From contig QNGE01000277.1 in the NCBI GenBank assembly GCA_008508345.1, forward strand, positions 1-64,000: a stretch of 64,000 nt of DNA, read 5' to 3'. A model generated the notes under the pieces. That model was not told where the DNA came from. It ran no database searches and was given only the letters and a program-made list of their open reading frames with translations. Every line of letters starts with the position of its first letter. Within the stretch, counting starts at the first letter, position 1. A program made the position numbers and the translations under genes. Below, one piece after another: positions 28,212 to 38,527 of this stretch. Source of the stretch: Paragonimus westermani (Eukaryota; Platyhelminthes; Trematoda; Plagiorchiida; Troglotrematidae).

Positions 28212-28814
28212 TCATGGTACTGTCAGACTTGTCACACGAGTCACCAAGACCGGCGGTAAGCTAAACGTTCCGAGAAGGTGTTGCTCTGTAATCTTTTGTT
28301 CGTTTCCATTCAGTCTGTTGGGAAATATTTCTAACCTTGTTACCAGTGTGGGTGATATCAAAGATACTGGCTTAAAGTCATTCGGACATGATTTCGTTGT
28401 CCCCGTAGCATTTTCCAACTGGGCGGTCTTGATAATGAAGAACACGATTTTGCTTATCATCCTCGATAGAATTGTATATGACAATGCTGTGAAATGCACT
28501 GGGCGCGTAGATTTATCCGTTCTTAAGGTTGTTCTGTGAGCAACTAAGTAAGAGGTAGTCGATTTAGCATCCAAAATTAGTGTGAAATACCTAGAAAAAT
28601 GGCTTGACACTAGTGCATTTTGCATGCTCACAAGTTTTTGAATGGCATTTGCGTTTGAGTTATAAGCGAACTTCGTCATCAGCCGAGTAGCTATCGGTTT
28701 CATTGGCCGTAGCAGAGGGTTGTGAGGTTTGCCCAAACACCATATGATGCTGTCTTTGTGGACATGAGTATGCTTGGGGGGGATAGAGCATAGAAAGATA
28801 TTGTTCATTTTCAC
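28212..28814 (-). pseudogene. Probable non-LTR (RTE-like) reverse-transcriptase relic
   Basis: This is a 200-codon open stretch, unlikely to occur by chance in such AT-rich DNA. About two thirds of the way along it reads NDFKPVSLIS (28353-28382), followed by LVTRL, then RL, and E..I.E about 20 residues on. That order resembles the segment of LINE reverse transcriptases in which a basic patch is followed by a conserved [N][DYH].[GP][IV]SL motif and then the fingers region. The spacing and the LVTRL motif point to the RTE clade rather than Jockey or CR1, but this is a judgement by eye. The catalytic aspartates, endonuclease and 3' end were not found, so if the call is right it is a decayed fragment. 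The opposite strand also has a 138-codon open frame across the same bases, which weakens the case. Confidence 0.45.
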
Positions 28815-29936
28815 TTATTCCTTCATTGTCACGGCAACCAACGCAAGCAGATTGTGCGGTGGTATTCAAGGTTTAGAATCTACGAGTAGAATTAAACGCT
28901 TTGAATTGGACAGACTTTTGAAGACAGTGGACAGGGCCTTACGGAAATGAATATTCCTCTTTTAGGAAGCAAACAGTGGAATTTCAGACACATGAGGTGT
29001 TTGCTGGGCCTGGGGAAGTTGACGAATAAAAGAAATGGACGTCATCACATACCTGTCAATGTTGGTGACATTCAGATCAACAAGACTTTCCTGAGTGCAC
29101 ACACGGCCGCCTGCTGTTTTTGGTTAAACGATTTTCTGATTTCTACCACAACTTTCACTATCATTCTTCAGAACAGTCAGTTGTAAAGAATCTAGATTCA
29201 AGTTGGAATGTTGTGTCCCAATACAGTCTCGTTAGATAATTTTTCAACTCTACCAGGACAAAGGGCGCTAGCAGTCAAAGCTACTAAACGAAACGTTTAG
29301 ATATATCGGAATCTTCTTTTTTCCAAATACAGTGTTTGAGTTTTTTACACTTATTCAATCCGCTAACATACGTGAACATAATTCATCAAACAGACGATGG
29401 TGAGTCAGCAACCTAGCAGCTAGTGTTGTCCACTGTGAGATATGAGATGGCTAGTCTTCGTTTCACAGTTTTGTTTGCAATTCCAATGTTCAATCCAAAC
29501 CCATATATATTCTGAAGTGGAAAACATTTCTGGTATGCCGACTTTATTATAGTTTACAGTTTGTGTATATTCATGAAAACAGGCATTACCATTTGGAACC
29601 ACTGATTTACTTGGCTCACATTTAGCACCAACAATGTGACATTTAGAAATGTTTGCCTCCAAATAGTGTTCGGACTGTTGGAGCGGCTCCAGTTCAGACA
29701 AAACAAATTCCCCGTTAGTCCTAGCCAATTACCACTTACACGGAATTCACCAGTCCTATTGATCAACAACATGGTTGACAGTAAATGCAGGTTCTATGTT
29801 GACCAGACTGTGATCTAAGTAAACAGTGAATCGTGTACATAATTATAAAGGAGACTGGCAGGAAAATCTATTTAACTGGAAAAATTGCGTTCAAAAATGA
29901 GTAGAGCTGAGGTCAAATAAATTGTGTGTACTTCAG

Positions 29937-30051
29937 TACAGTATGTGGAGCAAGTCCATGTGCAATACTTAATTCCTGATCTGCATGTTTTGAAAACTTT
30001 CAATCATCACAATATTAAGGCGTTGACAATGTGCAAAATTAAGTTTCATAG
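29937..30051 (+). CDS. Candidate internal exon, unassigned (weak kinase resemblance)
   Basis: An acceptor ending TTCAG is followed by 37 open codons and a strong donor, CATAG then GTAAGTG. The translation contains LHVLKTFNHHNIKAL, which superficially recalls the alpha-C to beta-4 region of protein kinases, where a hydrophobic helix is followed by H.NI. No other kinase motif (glycine loop, VAIK, HRD, DFG) was found nearby on this strand. An open stretch of this length beside a GTAAGT is expected several times by chance in this window. Confidence 0.15.
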
Positions 30052-33000
30052 GTAAGTGTTCATGACTGTTTGAGACTAGTAAACTCCATACAATGAGCAA
30101 TTCTGTGATCGCCGTCCATGCATAACGAGTTACTTGAGAACACTGCAACATATATCATGATAAAATCGCAGGATCACCCGGGCAGCTAACATTTTTCTCA
30201 AAACAAAACGAGTAAGCACAAGCTGTGAACCGAGTGAGAGTTGACAAGACCTTCATGAAATATCAACACATGTTACCCAACAATATTTAAAAAGAACGGA
30301 CAGGTGTTTCCCAAATGGATCGGCGAGAGTTGGGTAAGCACTAAGATTGAACGCAGGAGGAAACACATTGAAAGGTGACTATTTGTACTTTCGCCATCGG
30401 ATGAGATTCAACTTCGATAAGTCTGAAAAAGATAGTCTTGAGTGGAAAGTAGACAAATTCGAGCTTATGGAAGATCCCTGAACGAATTCAGAGGTAAGTG
30501 CACGCTATCACCTGATTTGTTACTGGTGCATGAACACAACTACATAGAAGAAGATATTAAAGACTCTGTTCTAGTCGGAAAGTAAACATTCAAAATTCCT
30601 TGAGCGACTTATAACACAACCACAACCTATGGGAGTTGAAATTACCGCTAATGTTGAATAGTTCTAGACAGGTAGCGTGAAAATGACCCTAATTGAACCG
30701 TAACCTTTTTCCTGAAGGTGGTACTCCAGTGTGGAAGTTTCGAGCCATAGCATTTCTGTCCACAAGGTACAGTTGCTAGCCTGCAAAGCAGGTACCTTGT
30801 GGGCCCACCTATTCAACACGTTTATAAGAATACTGGGGTTCATGGCTGCACTGTGGCAATACTCGATGCCTTTAAGTTAGAATAGTATAAGTTGCACATA
30901 AGGAATGTTCCATTATTCACTAGGACTATATTCAACTTTTGTCGCGGTAATTTGTGTGAACTTCTTAGCTGAAATTCAGGACATGAAAATATGCCAACAA
31001 ATTATCAGGAACAGAACAAGCGATCTGGCCAGACGCTTACACAGAGAAAGTGACCGTTGCACAATACGTGCTAACATGATCAAAATTATACCACCGACCC
31101 AATGGTTCTGAAATATTGCCCCCAGAAATCGGAATGATAACATGGATTTATTTAAACTTCACCGTAATTTTTAAGAGACCGTTATGGCTGCCGATATCTA
31201 TACAAGTCTATCTCAGACATCTCTTCTTGATTTCCTGCAATTACTTCATGTTGGTTCATGTGACAGTTTCTACCCACAGACAAAGTTTGATCCAACTTCA
31301 CTTAACCCCATGGCAGTAAAAAAGGTCTGCTAATTTCGTGCACACACTGGGACTGGAAATGCTCTGCGAGCAGTGACATTCCAACGTAGTAAAACTTCGG
31401 GTGCTGTAAATGAATTGACTAAACGACTTAGACAAACTGTTTGGCTATACACAGTTCTATCTGTATTAACATTAAGTAATGTCGTGAGCGTGTGATTTGT
31501 ATCATATTGCATGCAGCATCAAGTTTGTTTTGGATGGGTAAGTAGTAGCCTGGAAGTTACCTGTACTCAGAAGGGGAATACTGTCATTAACAATATATAC
31601 GTATGTATATAGTGAGTAAGTGGCATTGCCAGATGTACATGGTTAACAAAACCATATTCTAATTTCACCAGATGTCCAATAGCGGAGTAAAAACGATTTT
31701 CGTTGTTGCAATTCATCCTTTTATCAATGCGGTGGGAGTATGGGATGATTTGATACTGGCGTTCAACCTACAGTTCGCTTGCTAAATGAAGCTGTGCAAG
31801 TCTTGAAGTTGGAAATCCATATCATACGGCAGCGTGTTGTTTAGCTCGTACGGTGACAACAAGGCAGAATGTAGTTCAGCGTGCTGCCTGTAACAAATTA
31901 GTTATTATGAAAAAAGCTCCTTACTGTCAGAAAGCGAATAGCGTCAACAAAAACACAACATACAGACAGCGACATATCAAGTGTACATGAACAATAAAAC
32001 CATTCACCAAATTAATAGAGCATCGAAACCCTGACAGTTTCCTTTAGTTGACTTTGGTTTTTGTGTATCATCAGCTATTATACTGAAAGCTTGCTGGGCA
32101 CCAAGTACAGATGAATTAATTAGAATGCAGATTTTCGCTTGTGGTTCGATTTTTAGATGAAGGTACACAAGCGTTGTAGTGCAAATTATTTACCGCAGGA
32201 CGTACTGTTAAGCCCACTTAGCGGCGTGAAAACAGGGTGTTTTGTTGAACATGCTGAATAACTGTGATAATGTACTCGGGCATGGGCTGTGACAATCAAT
32301 GAAAAATATCGCATACATGACATAATACACCGTCCACCGAGCGTCGATACTCCGTCGACCGGAAAACCGAGGCCGATCCCAAATTTTCATCAAAAGTATT
32401 TATCACCGCCTAAGAATTGGCTTTTGTTGGATACTTCCTTCAATCGGACATGTGAGCACGCATAAATGTACACGAGGTATATAAAAAGATTGGTCACAAA
32501 TAATAATTTGAAGGGTTGATTTTATTTGTAAATAGTTTTCAGTTCAGTTACCGGCGAGACAAACTCAACCATATTTTAAAAGATGGTATATAACGGTGAT
32601 CCAAGATTGATTGAGATTTTGCTGGTGTTGAGAAGCTTTACGAATTTGATAACTCAGGCTAATGGTTTATGTTTTCGATTAGTTCTCATGATTACCACTC
32701 ATAGCGCGCCCGCTTCAACCTTTGTCGAGTTGAAAACAAGGTAGCTATCAGCTCTGGGTGTAATTAGTTTGCAATGGTTTGATGTGAATACGTTGTTCCC
32801 ACTTTGATAAGTGATTAAGTGTTTGCAGTCACATTGAGAAGATGCACGGCCAACTGGACGCCAGAATGAGAACTACTAAAATTCATGGATAATCCACCCA
32901 TTCGTCGAAAGCAAATGCTATGACTAACGGCAAACAGATCAGTGAGATGATATTTGACAGTAATCAACGGCGGAATACTGTTCAGAAATCAATATCATTT

Positions 33001-33127
33001 CACGCTTTTCAACTATTTGCCACACTATCTATCGCAGCGAAATACCCACGGTTGATCAGAAAATCTGAAATCTCCACCTCCGAACATTAAACGCAATGTA
33101 TTGATGTTTCTATGCTACCGACTAACT

Positions 33128-33448
33128 TTAAAAGTAAGCGTAGCAATCAACTACCTTGGCCACGTTGAAACGTCTGTTACGTCCTATGTGAAATGTTGGA
33201 CCCGTACATATTTTGCCATAGCATGTGCTTTCGGAATGAACTTTTGCCTCTACTAAACGTAGAATTAAAATCATTGATTTGTGTTTCCTTCCCAATTGAC
33301 TCACGAACATTGCAAATTTTCTGTTCGGACATTTGCTATTTTTGACAAAACTAAACTGAGCAACACGATATTGATTGCATGCAGAATACTGTTGATTTAG
33401 TTTAACTGAATCGGAGTGTAAAACCTCCTCTTCTTTGGGTCGGCTCAC
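33128..33448 (-). CDS. Candidate exon or unassigned ORF
   Basis: A 106-codon open frame, unrecognised. It follows an AACAG acceptor-like site just upstream and has two possible donors, GTGAGT after about 45 codons and GTAGTT close to the stop. The start of the translation is hydrophilic (SRPKEEEVLHSDSVKLNQQ). It lies on the same strand as the neurexin-like exon and about 9.5 kb upstream, so it could be a 5' exon of that gene or unrelated. No domain is visible. Confidence 0.15.
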   Translation of the reverse strand: MSRPKEEEVLHSDSVKLNQQYSACNQYRVAQFSFVKNSKCPNRKFAMFVSQLGRKHKSMILILRLVEAKVHSESTCYGKICTGPTFHIGRNRRFNVAKVVDCYAYF

Positions 33449-36207
33449 AGCCTGTTAACGAATGTACTAAGATTACATTTGTAGATGAGGCGCTGGAGTT
33501 TTGGGAGATATTCGTAAGCAGTCCGGTGTGGTCGCTCAGTCTGGAATAACATTTCACTGTCTATTGAATGGTTACCGTTCCACAACGGCTGTTCTTACAG
33601 ACTCAGTTAGTCTGGCCGTGAGGAGCAGTCTGAAGGAGGAGGGACGTGTGCGATCTTTCGCAAGTTTTGTTAATTAGTACTTTCCTTCTAGGCGAAGTGC
33701 ACATAGAATACTCACGATAAATTCCAGGTGGGTTCCTATCCTGTTGTTTTATACTTCAGTCGTTCTTTGTCCCATTTTTTTCTACTCACACCATTATATC
33801 CGACCTATCTGATTGCATCCACTGTAGTGTTCCAGGAATTACCTTTGAGGACCCGTTAGTAAACAACTGAAAACACAAACATTTTAACCTGCTCCATTGT
33901 TGTGAAATTTACAAAATCCTTACCAATCCCTTTAGTCGTTTATCTATTTGAGATATGACCGGACGCAGACGTACTGCACGGTGCAAACGAACTTACTGGC
34001 AATCACTGAACTACTGAACAAACAGCCGCTGGATTTACTCGATATGCATCCCTCGTCTTTTCAAGATAATTGAACTCTCATTGTTTCTTGATAATTTTTC
34101 AAGCATGTGTATCTCTAGTTCGTTAACTCGGAAAACCCGTGTACAATGTGCACACTGGTGTTAACTGCTGATAAACGGTGTATATTTTGCAGGTTCGCCC
34201 AAATAGGGTTTATTCACTTCAAGTGGGACAAACCTATCTATTAGTGTGATTGTCGACAGAAGTATGCTGGAGTTTTGACAATCGTCATAAACGACAAGGC
34301 CAAGACAGGTGGTCGTGCATTCATGAACTATAAGCTGATATATCAGCGGGTGTTTGGCGTTGCCATTAGATTTTCGACTTCAAATTCTGTGGGTCACATG
34401 TCAGACGTTTTTGACTCAGTTATCACGATCCGGATGCTTACGCATCTCATAATTCTGTATTATCAGCTTCTGGAGGAAATCATATAAAACCAGCAACATC
34501 GGCTTTTGTTTATGAAGTTAATCTTATCTAATCTCCCTTTTTTATCAGTGGACACCGGTGGGCTCTCTGAATGGGATTGTTCTTAACTCGGGAGCATGAT
34601 CCCCATTGTCTTAGTCCATTGTCTGATTCTATATTGTCGGCCAGTTACATCTACTGACTTACGGATTCATATTTCTAATTCTGTATGAAAAATAACACGT
34701 CGGAATCAGTCGTCAAAAAGAAACCACGATTCAGTTGGTTGAAAGTTTTCGAAGAAGGAATTGCAGTTGTTAGTCATCTGAATAATTAAACCTTGGACAT
34801 TTACATACACCTCACCATGGGTAATTACTTAGTTAACGCACAAGCATTCAGAAAACCTAGATCACCACTGTTTAATGGGAAGATAATTTGTACAACTATT
34901 AACTAGCGGTTCAACCTTTCAGGTTTACCATCCGATTGCCTGGCACGGTCCGTTGATGTTTGCTGTACCGAGGTTTGTAAAAGCTCTTAAACTCAAAATG
35001 CGTGGATTAACATTTATTATTAACGGTTATAGAAGAATGTTGTAACTAAAGTAGATTGCCGGGTTACGTATCATCAGCTCACAAGTACGACCGGGATAAT
35101 ATTTGTAATCATTTACCGACTTACGACGTTCCTATTTAGCCAACAATAATCAGGTGAATTTAAAGGCATATTGCGCTACACACTGTAGAATGTGTGGTTG
35201 TGGTAATGTTACTAGAAAACAATTTAAAATGGGGTTATTACCACAGGGGAGGCAACTTAACGTCCTGGACAATTACCACATAATCTTTGTCTTAAACAAA
35301 TACTGCTTAGCATCTGGAGTTTCTAGCACAACATCGGATAGTTCGCTCAATAACGCAATGATTTTTTATCAGCTCAGGCCAACCTGTTTTAGACGGCGGT
35401 CTGGAAAGCCTATCGCATTGTGCCTTATTGTATGGTCACAGTGCCAAACGCAAGCGACCTAACGAACAAACAAAGAACTCACAGCGCTGGAAGGAACAAC
35501 CACTGTGGACCAGGTCTGTCATAAGCGTTTTTGCCAACCGTATATCCATACACATTGTGAAGTAGATTAGTCAACTTGAGTCAAAATTCTATGAAAACTT
35601 CGGCGATGATTGGTTTTAGACGTGACGGGAATCATGAGGATTGTTAAACTGATAAAAACTTGACATGTTTATGAAGTGCGCCACGAATTACGCACTTGGC
35701 ATACAAGTGCACAAAATAATACTTAACTTTATTTCGTTGAACTCTTGTTTGGATTGACGGCACTGTCAACACATCTGGACGCGGATTTTTCGAACAATGT
35801 GATACCATTTGATTTAAAAAATTAGAAGCTGAATGAACTTGCACTAGCAAGCTTATTTGCCAATGAGAAGGATTTCTCGACTATTCAAACACAATTAACT
35901 TCCCAAGTAAATCTCTTGATCCCAACAGCCAACCAGTTGTTTCTTGTGTCCTGTGTATTTACTCACCTTCTACAACGTTGTTAGAAATCACTTCTAAAGT
36001 GTCTATAATTTACACGCTTAACTATACAGGCACCCTCCAAGCCCGCCATAAATCTGACCACACTACACGTTTAGACTTATATGAGTCCAGATGTCGTTCT
36101 GAACGACTAGCGCCCGCTAAAGTTGTGCCATCTTTGATGTTCATGACTTAAAAATAACCTTTTACCTCCCGTCGAAAAATGGTACCACCGAATTAGTAAG
36201 ACAACAG

Positions 36208-36711
36208 TCTAGTGGATTGTCAGGTCGGAGGTGCGAGTTTTCGAGCGCTCGGTCAAATACCTCAACGCGGGGAGGGATACGTTCAAAAGCCTATCGCGAT
36301 CGGATCAAAGACAACGTGCGCGACCGGATGAGTCATTGCTCGACTGCACCGGAACAACGGCATGTCATGCGAAATACGACAGACGGCCAGACCGGAGGCG
36401 CGGTTTTTTCAACATTTAGAGGAACATCTCGACACGATGTTGGAATACGGTCAAAACCAACATTGGATGAATGGCGGACAGCCCAAGCAGCCCAACGAGC
36501 CATCTTGCAAGGAAATCGGACAAACAGACGAGGAATGGCAAGCGGCAACGACCACACACGTAAACCGGTCAGAAGTGCACACGACGTGTGAACGGAAACT
36601 GCGGGGTGTTGCGGGTTGGAATTATGACTCATAAGCGAAAGAGCGCGCGTTGCATGTGACTGGCGATTTGAACAATAAAGATTGAGCTTTATTGGGCGCC
36701 TTCTCGCTACA
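36208..36711 (+). repeat. 5' LTR of the Ty3/gypsy-type element (about 504 bp)
   Basis: The proposed start, TCTAGTGG, corresponds to TGTGGTGG in the inverted end copy, so the ancestral LTR probably began with TG. The proposed end is CGCTACA, giving the usual TG...CA form. Near the 3' side lies CAATAAAG, a polyadenylation signal at the position expected for the R region. After the end, CTGTTGCCGTGCCCTGAAC (36712-36730) is where a tRNA primer site would lie, but it has no exact TGG start. No second direct copy of this LTR was found in the window, so the exact boundaries are inferred. Confidence 0.7.
36673..36694 (+). terminator. Polyadenylation signal within a perfect hairpin in the LTR
   Basis: CAATAAAG at 36673-36680 and CTTTATTG at 36687-36694 form a perfect 8-bp inverted repeat around a 6-base loop. 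Because of this symmetry, an AATAAA is present on both strands, which could end transcription from either direction. Confidence 0.5.
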
Positions 36712-36738
36712 CTGTTGCCGTGCCCTGAACACAACGCA

Positions 36739-37688
36739 ATGAAGTTGCCTTGGCCAAATCAGTTTGTGGACGGAGATGTGGGAGACTGACTGTCAGAATT
36801 TGAGGCGATTGCGGCGTGCAATGGGTTGAAAGGTGAACCACATGTTTTGACGGCGTTGGGAACGCTGCTCACCGGACGCGCGAAAGCAAACAGACAAAGG
36901 CTGCAACAACATACCAAGAAACACGGGCCGCACTGATTCACGAGTTTGCAAAGGAACAAGACCAACAACGAGCAATGGGTCAGTTTTACGGTTCCAGGTT
37001 TCGCGACACTCAGGACCCCATGGTTCACTATCAATATTTATCACGACAGTTGACGCTGGCCTTACTGGAGGTAGACGAGAAAACGAAGGATAGATTGGTG
37101 AGGGATCGGTTCATCCAGAGTTTGCCGCTGGAGTTGCAGAAGAGCGTTCGGATGGCCGAGTCTTGTGGGTTCACGGACACCGAACGGTTTGTCGAAATTG
37201 CACAGCGCCAACACATGAGCACGCAAGTTGGTCGGCTGGAAGTCATGGGGCTCGAACAGAAGTTGGAGCAGCTGGAGAAGTCACTGGAAGGGTTGAAGAT
37301 TAATGCGGAACCAAGAAGAGGACAAGTCAGACAAGCACGTGAACAACCTCGCCGTAAAAAGTGTTTTGTTTGTAATGGGGTTGGACACTTTACCCGCCAG
37401 TGCCCTAACAGACGTCTTTATCCTTGTTTTTCGGTGGTAACGGGTTATCATGGGGGCATCTCACGAGTAAAAGTTTTGGTTGAGAGGGAACGAAAGAGTG
37501 CGATAGTAGATACGGGAGCGGGTGCATCGGTTACAGAAAAAGTCCCAGGATTGCTCGTTAAGCCCGGTAATTGGCATGCACTTACGGTCGGAGGGACGAA
37601 GTTAAAGGTACTGGGTACACATAATGTTGAGGTATTCGGTCGAGCGTTCGAAAACTCACACCTCCGACCTGACAATCCACCACAATAG
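36739..37688 (+). pseudogene. Degenerate gag-protease of the LTR element
   Basis: The gag start appears to be the ATG at 36739. The frame is broken by an in-frame TGA at 36787-36789 and by a frameshift near 36890-36910. From 36975 a 237-codon stretch stays open. In its numbering there is a gag capsid-like region (residues 1-85), a short coiled coil (about 86-108), a basic stretch, a CCHC zinc knuckle (C130, C133, H138, C143) that would bind the RNA genome, and the aspartic-protease active site DTGAG at 179-183. The protease is cut off about 36 residues later, before its flap and C-terminal half. The remaining residues, about 217-237, are read through the inverted LTR end, and the stop TAG (37686-37688) lies in the flanking DNA. 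Gag would package RNA and the protease would mature Gag-Pol; with these lesions neither is likely to work. Confidence 0.85.
37626..37684 (-). repeat. Inverted 59-bp copy of the LTR 5' terminus
   Basis: The reverse complement of this stretch matches 36208-36266 at 52 of 59 positions. It begins directly where the protease frame loses family resemblance, and it ends at the edge of the element. This gives the remnant terminal inverted repeats that normal LTR retrotransposons do not have. Confidence 0.9.
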
Positions 37689-38261
37689 AGCACGCACCGT
37701 GTAGCTCAGCGCGTCCAAATTTATTGATGATTTACTTTTCCTGTTCAAAAATACACTGGCAGATTTTGTTATTGATTCCAGGTGAGAGTTGAGAACCAAG
37801 ATCGTCCTAATTGATCATTTTATATATAATTGAGTGGTAAACTGAGCCAACACTCAAGTGCCCTTCATGTCAGAGACGCTTCCTTCGAATTCGGCTTGTT
37901 TATTTCCAAGGCTTGTGTGTGAATATTTTTACACTAACATGTAAACATACCTCTACCATCGCGATCCCATGCGTATCACTCGTCGGCTATATTGTTTCCC
38001 GGTAGATTTTTGTGAACTTCGAATCAAAGATCTTAAACTTTATACTTAAATCATTGAAACAGTTTTCTGACGGTAGCTGTACTCCTCTTTTCTGTCGCTC
38101 TGAATATGTTGGGTTCTAATGTTCCAAATTATGTAACGTGACAAACCCCACAACGTTTTCTCAACCTGAACAATGTTTTTGCTTCAACCCTTTTAAATTT
38201 TTAACCATGTTCACAATTATGTTTCGTTTCATGTCTGTATTTTGCGTACCCGTGCATACAG

Positions 38262-38527
38262 CAGTTCCATTGCCTGTCACAGAACGCGTTCTCGAGAAAC
38301 TCGACATTTTGGCAAAACAGTTGATCTTAAAAATGAAGTGCTATACCCTTTTGTCAGCTGATGATTTAGCCAAAAACATAGTGATTACCCAACCTGAATG
38401 GTGTCCACAACACTTCATAGATATGATTGGCATTACTTCCAGACCACCGCACACAATTAATGCGCTGTCATTCATAAAATATATTCACCGAAGAAACGAA
38501 CAACTGAAGATGCTTTGTTTTCACAGC
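38262..38527 (+). CDS. Candidate internal exon, function unknown
   Basis: A pyrimidine-containing acceptor ending GCATACAG is followed by 88 open codons and the donor CACAGC/GTAAGT. The larger open frame (38138-38575) is 145 codons. The translation is mixed in character, with a likely helix near the start (RVLEKLDILAKQL) and a run containing TQPEWCPQHFIDMIG, but I recognise no family. It lies about 580 bp to the right of the LTR element and on the opposite strand to the neurexin-like exon. If real, it belongs to another gene, possibly one nested in an intron. About one frame of this size is expected by chance in the window. Confidence 0.25.

Larger units (their letters stand above)
28815..36207. 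other. Stretch without a supportable gene, two weak candidate exons
   Basis: Apart from the two weak candidate exons listed separately (29937-30051 and 33128-33448), nothing recognisable was found. A further open stretch at about 30355-30483 (plus) is rich in charged residues and contains EKDSLEWKVDKFELMEDP before a stop. It lacks a good upstream acceptor and was not called. Confidence 0.45.
36208..37684 (+). mobile_element. Decayed Ty3/gypsy-type LTR element bounded by terminal inverted repeats
   Basis: A 1,477-bp unit, clearly GC-richer than its flanks. It consists of a 5' LTR, a damaged gag, a CCHC zinc knuckle and the N-terminal part of an aspartic protease, followed directly by an inverted copy of the first 59 bp of the LTR. 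Reverse transcriptase, RNase H, integrase and a normal 3' LTR are missing. The two outer ends match as inverted repeats at 52 of 59 positions. The flanking tetranucleotides are ACAG (36204-36207) and ATAG (37685-37688). These agree at three of four positions, which is compatible with an eroded 4-bp target duplication but is weak evidence. Either one rearranged unit inserted as a whole, or an LTR element and a second inverted copy recombined later. Confidence 0.85.

Noticed and set aside
33150..33185. GGCCACGTTGAAACGT resembling the core of the 20 kb hairpin
   Set aside because: Similarity is confined to a short core without the flanking arm sequence, so it cannot be called another copy.
36655..36675. 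TGGCGATTTGAAC as a possible tRNA primer-binding site
   Set aside because: Its complement would place the T-loop directly beside CCA, which is not the 3' end of a tRNA, and it lies upstream of the polyadenylation signal, inside the LTR.
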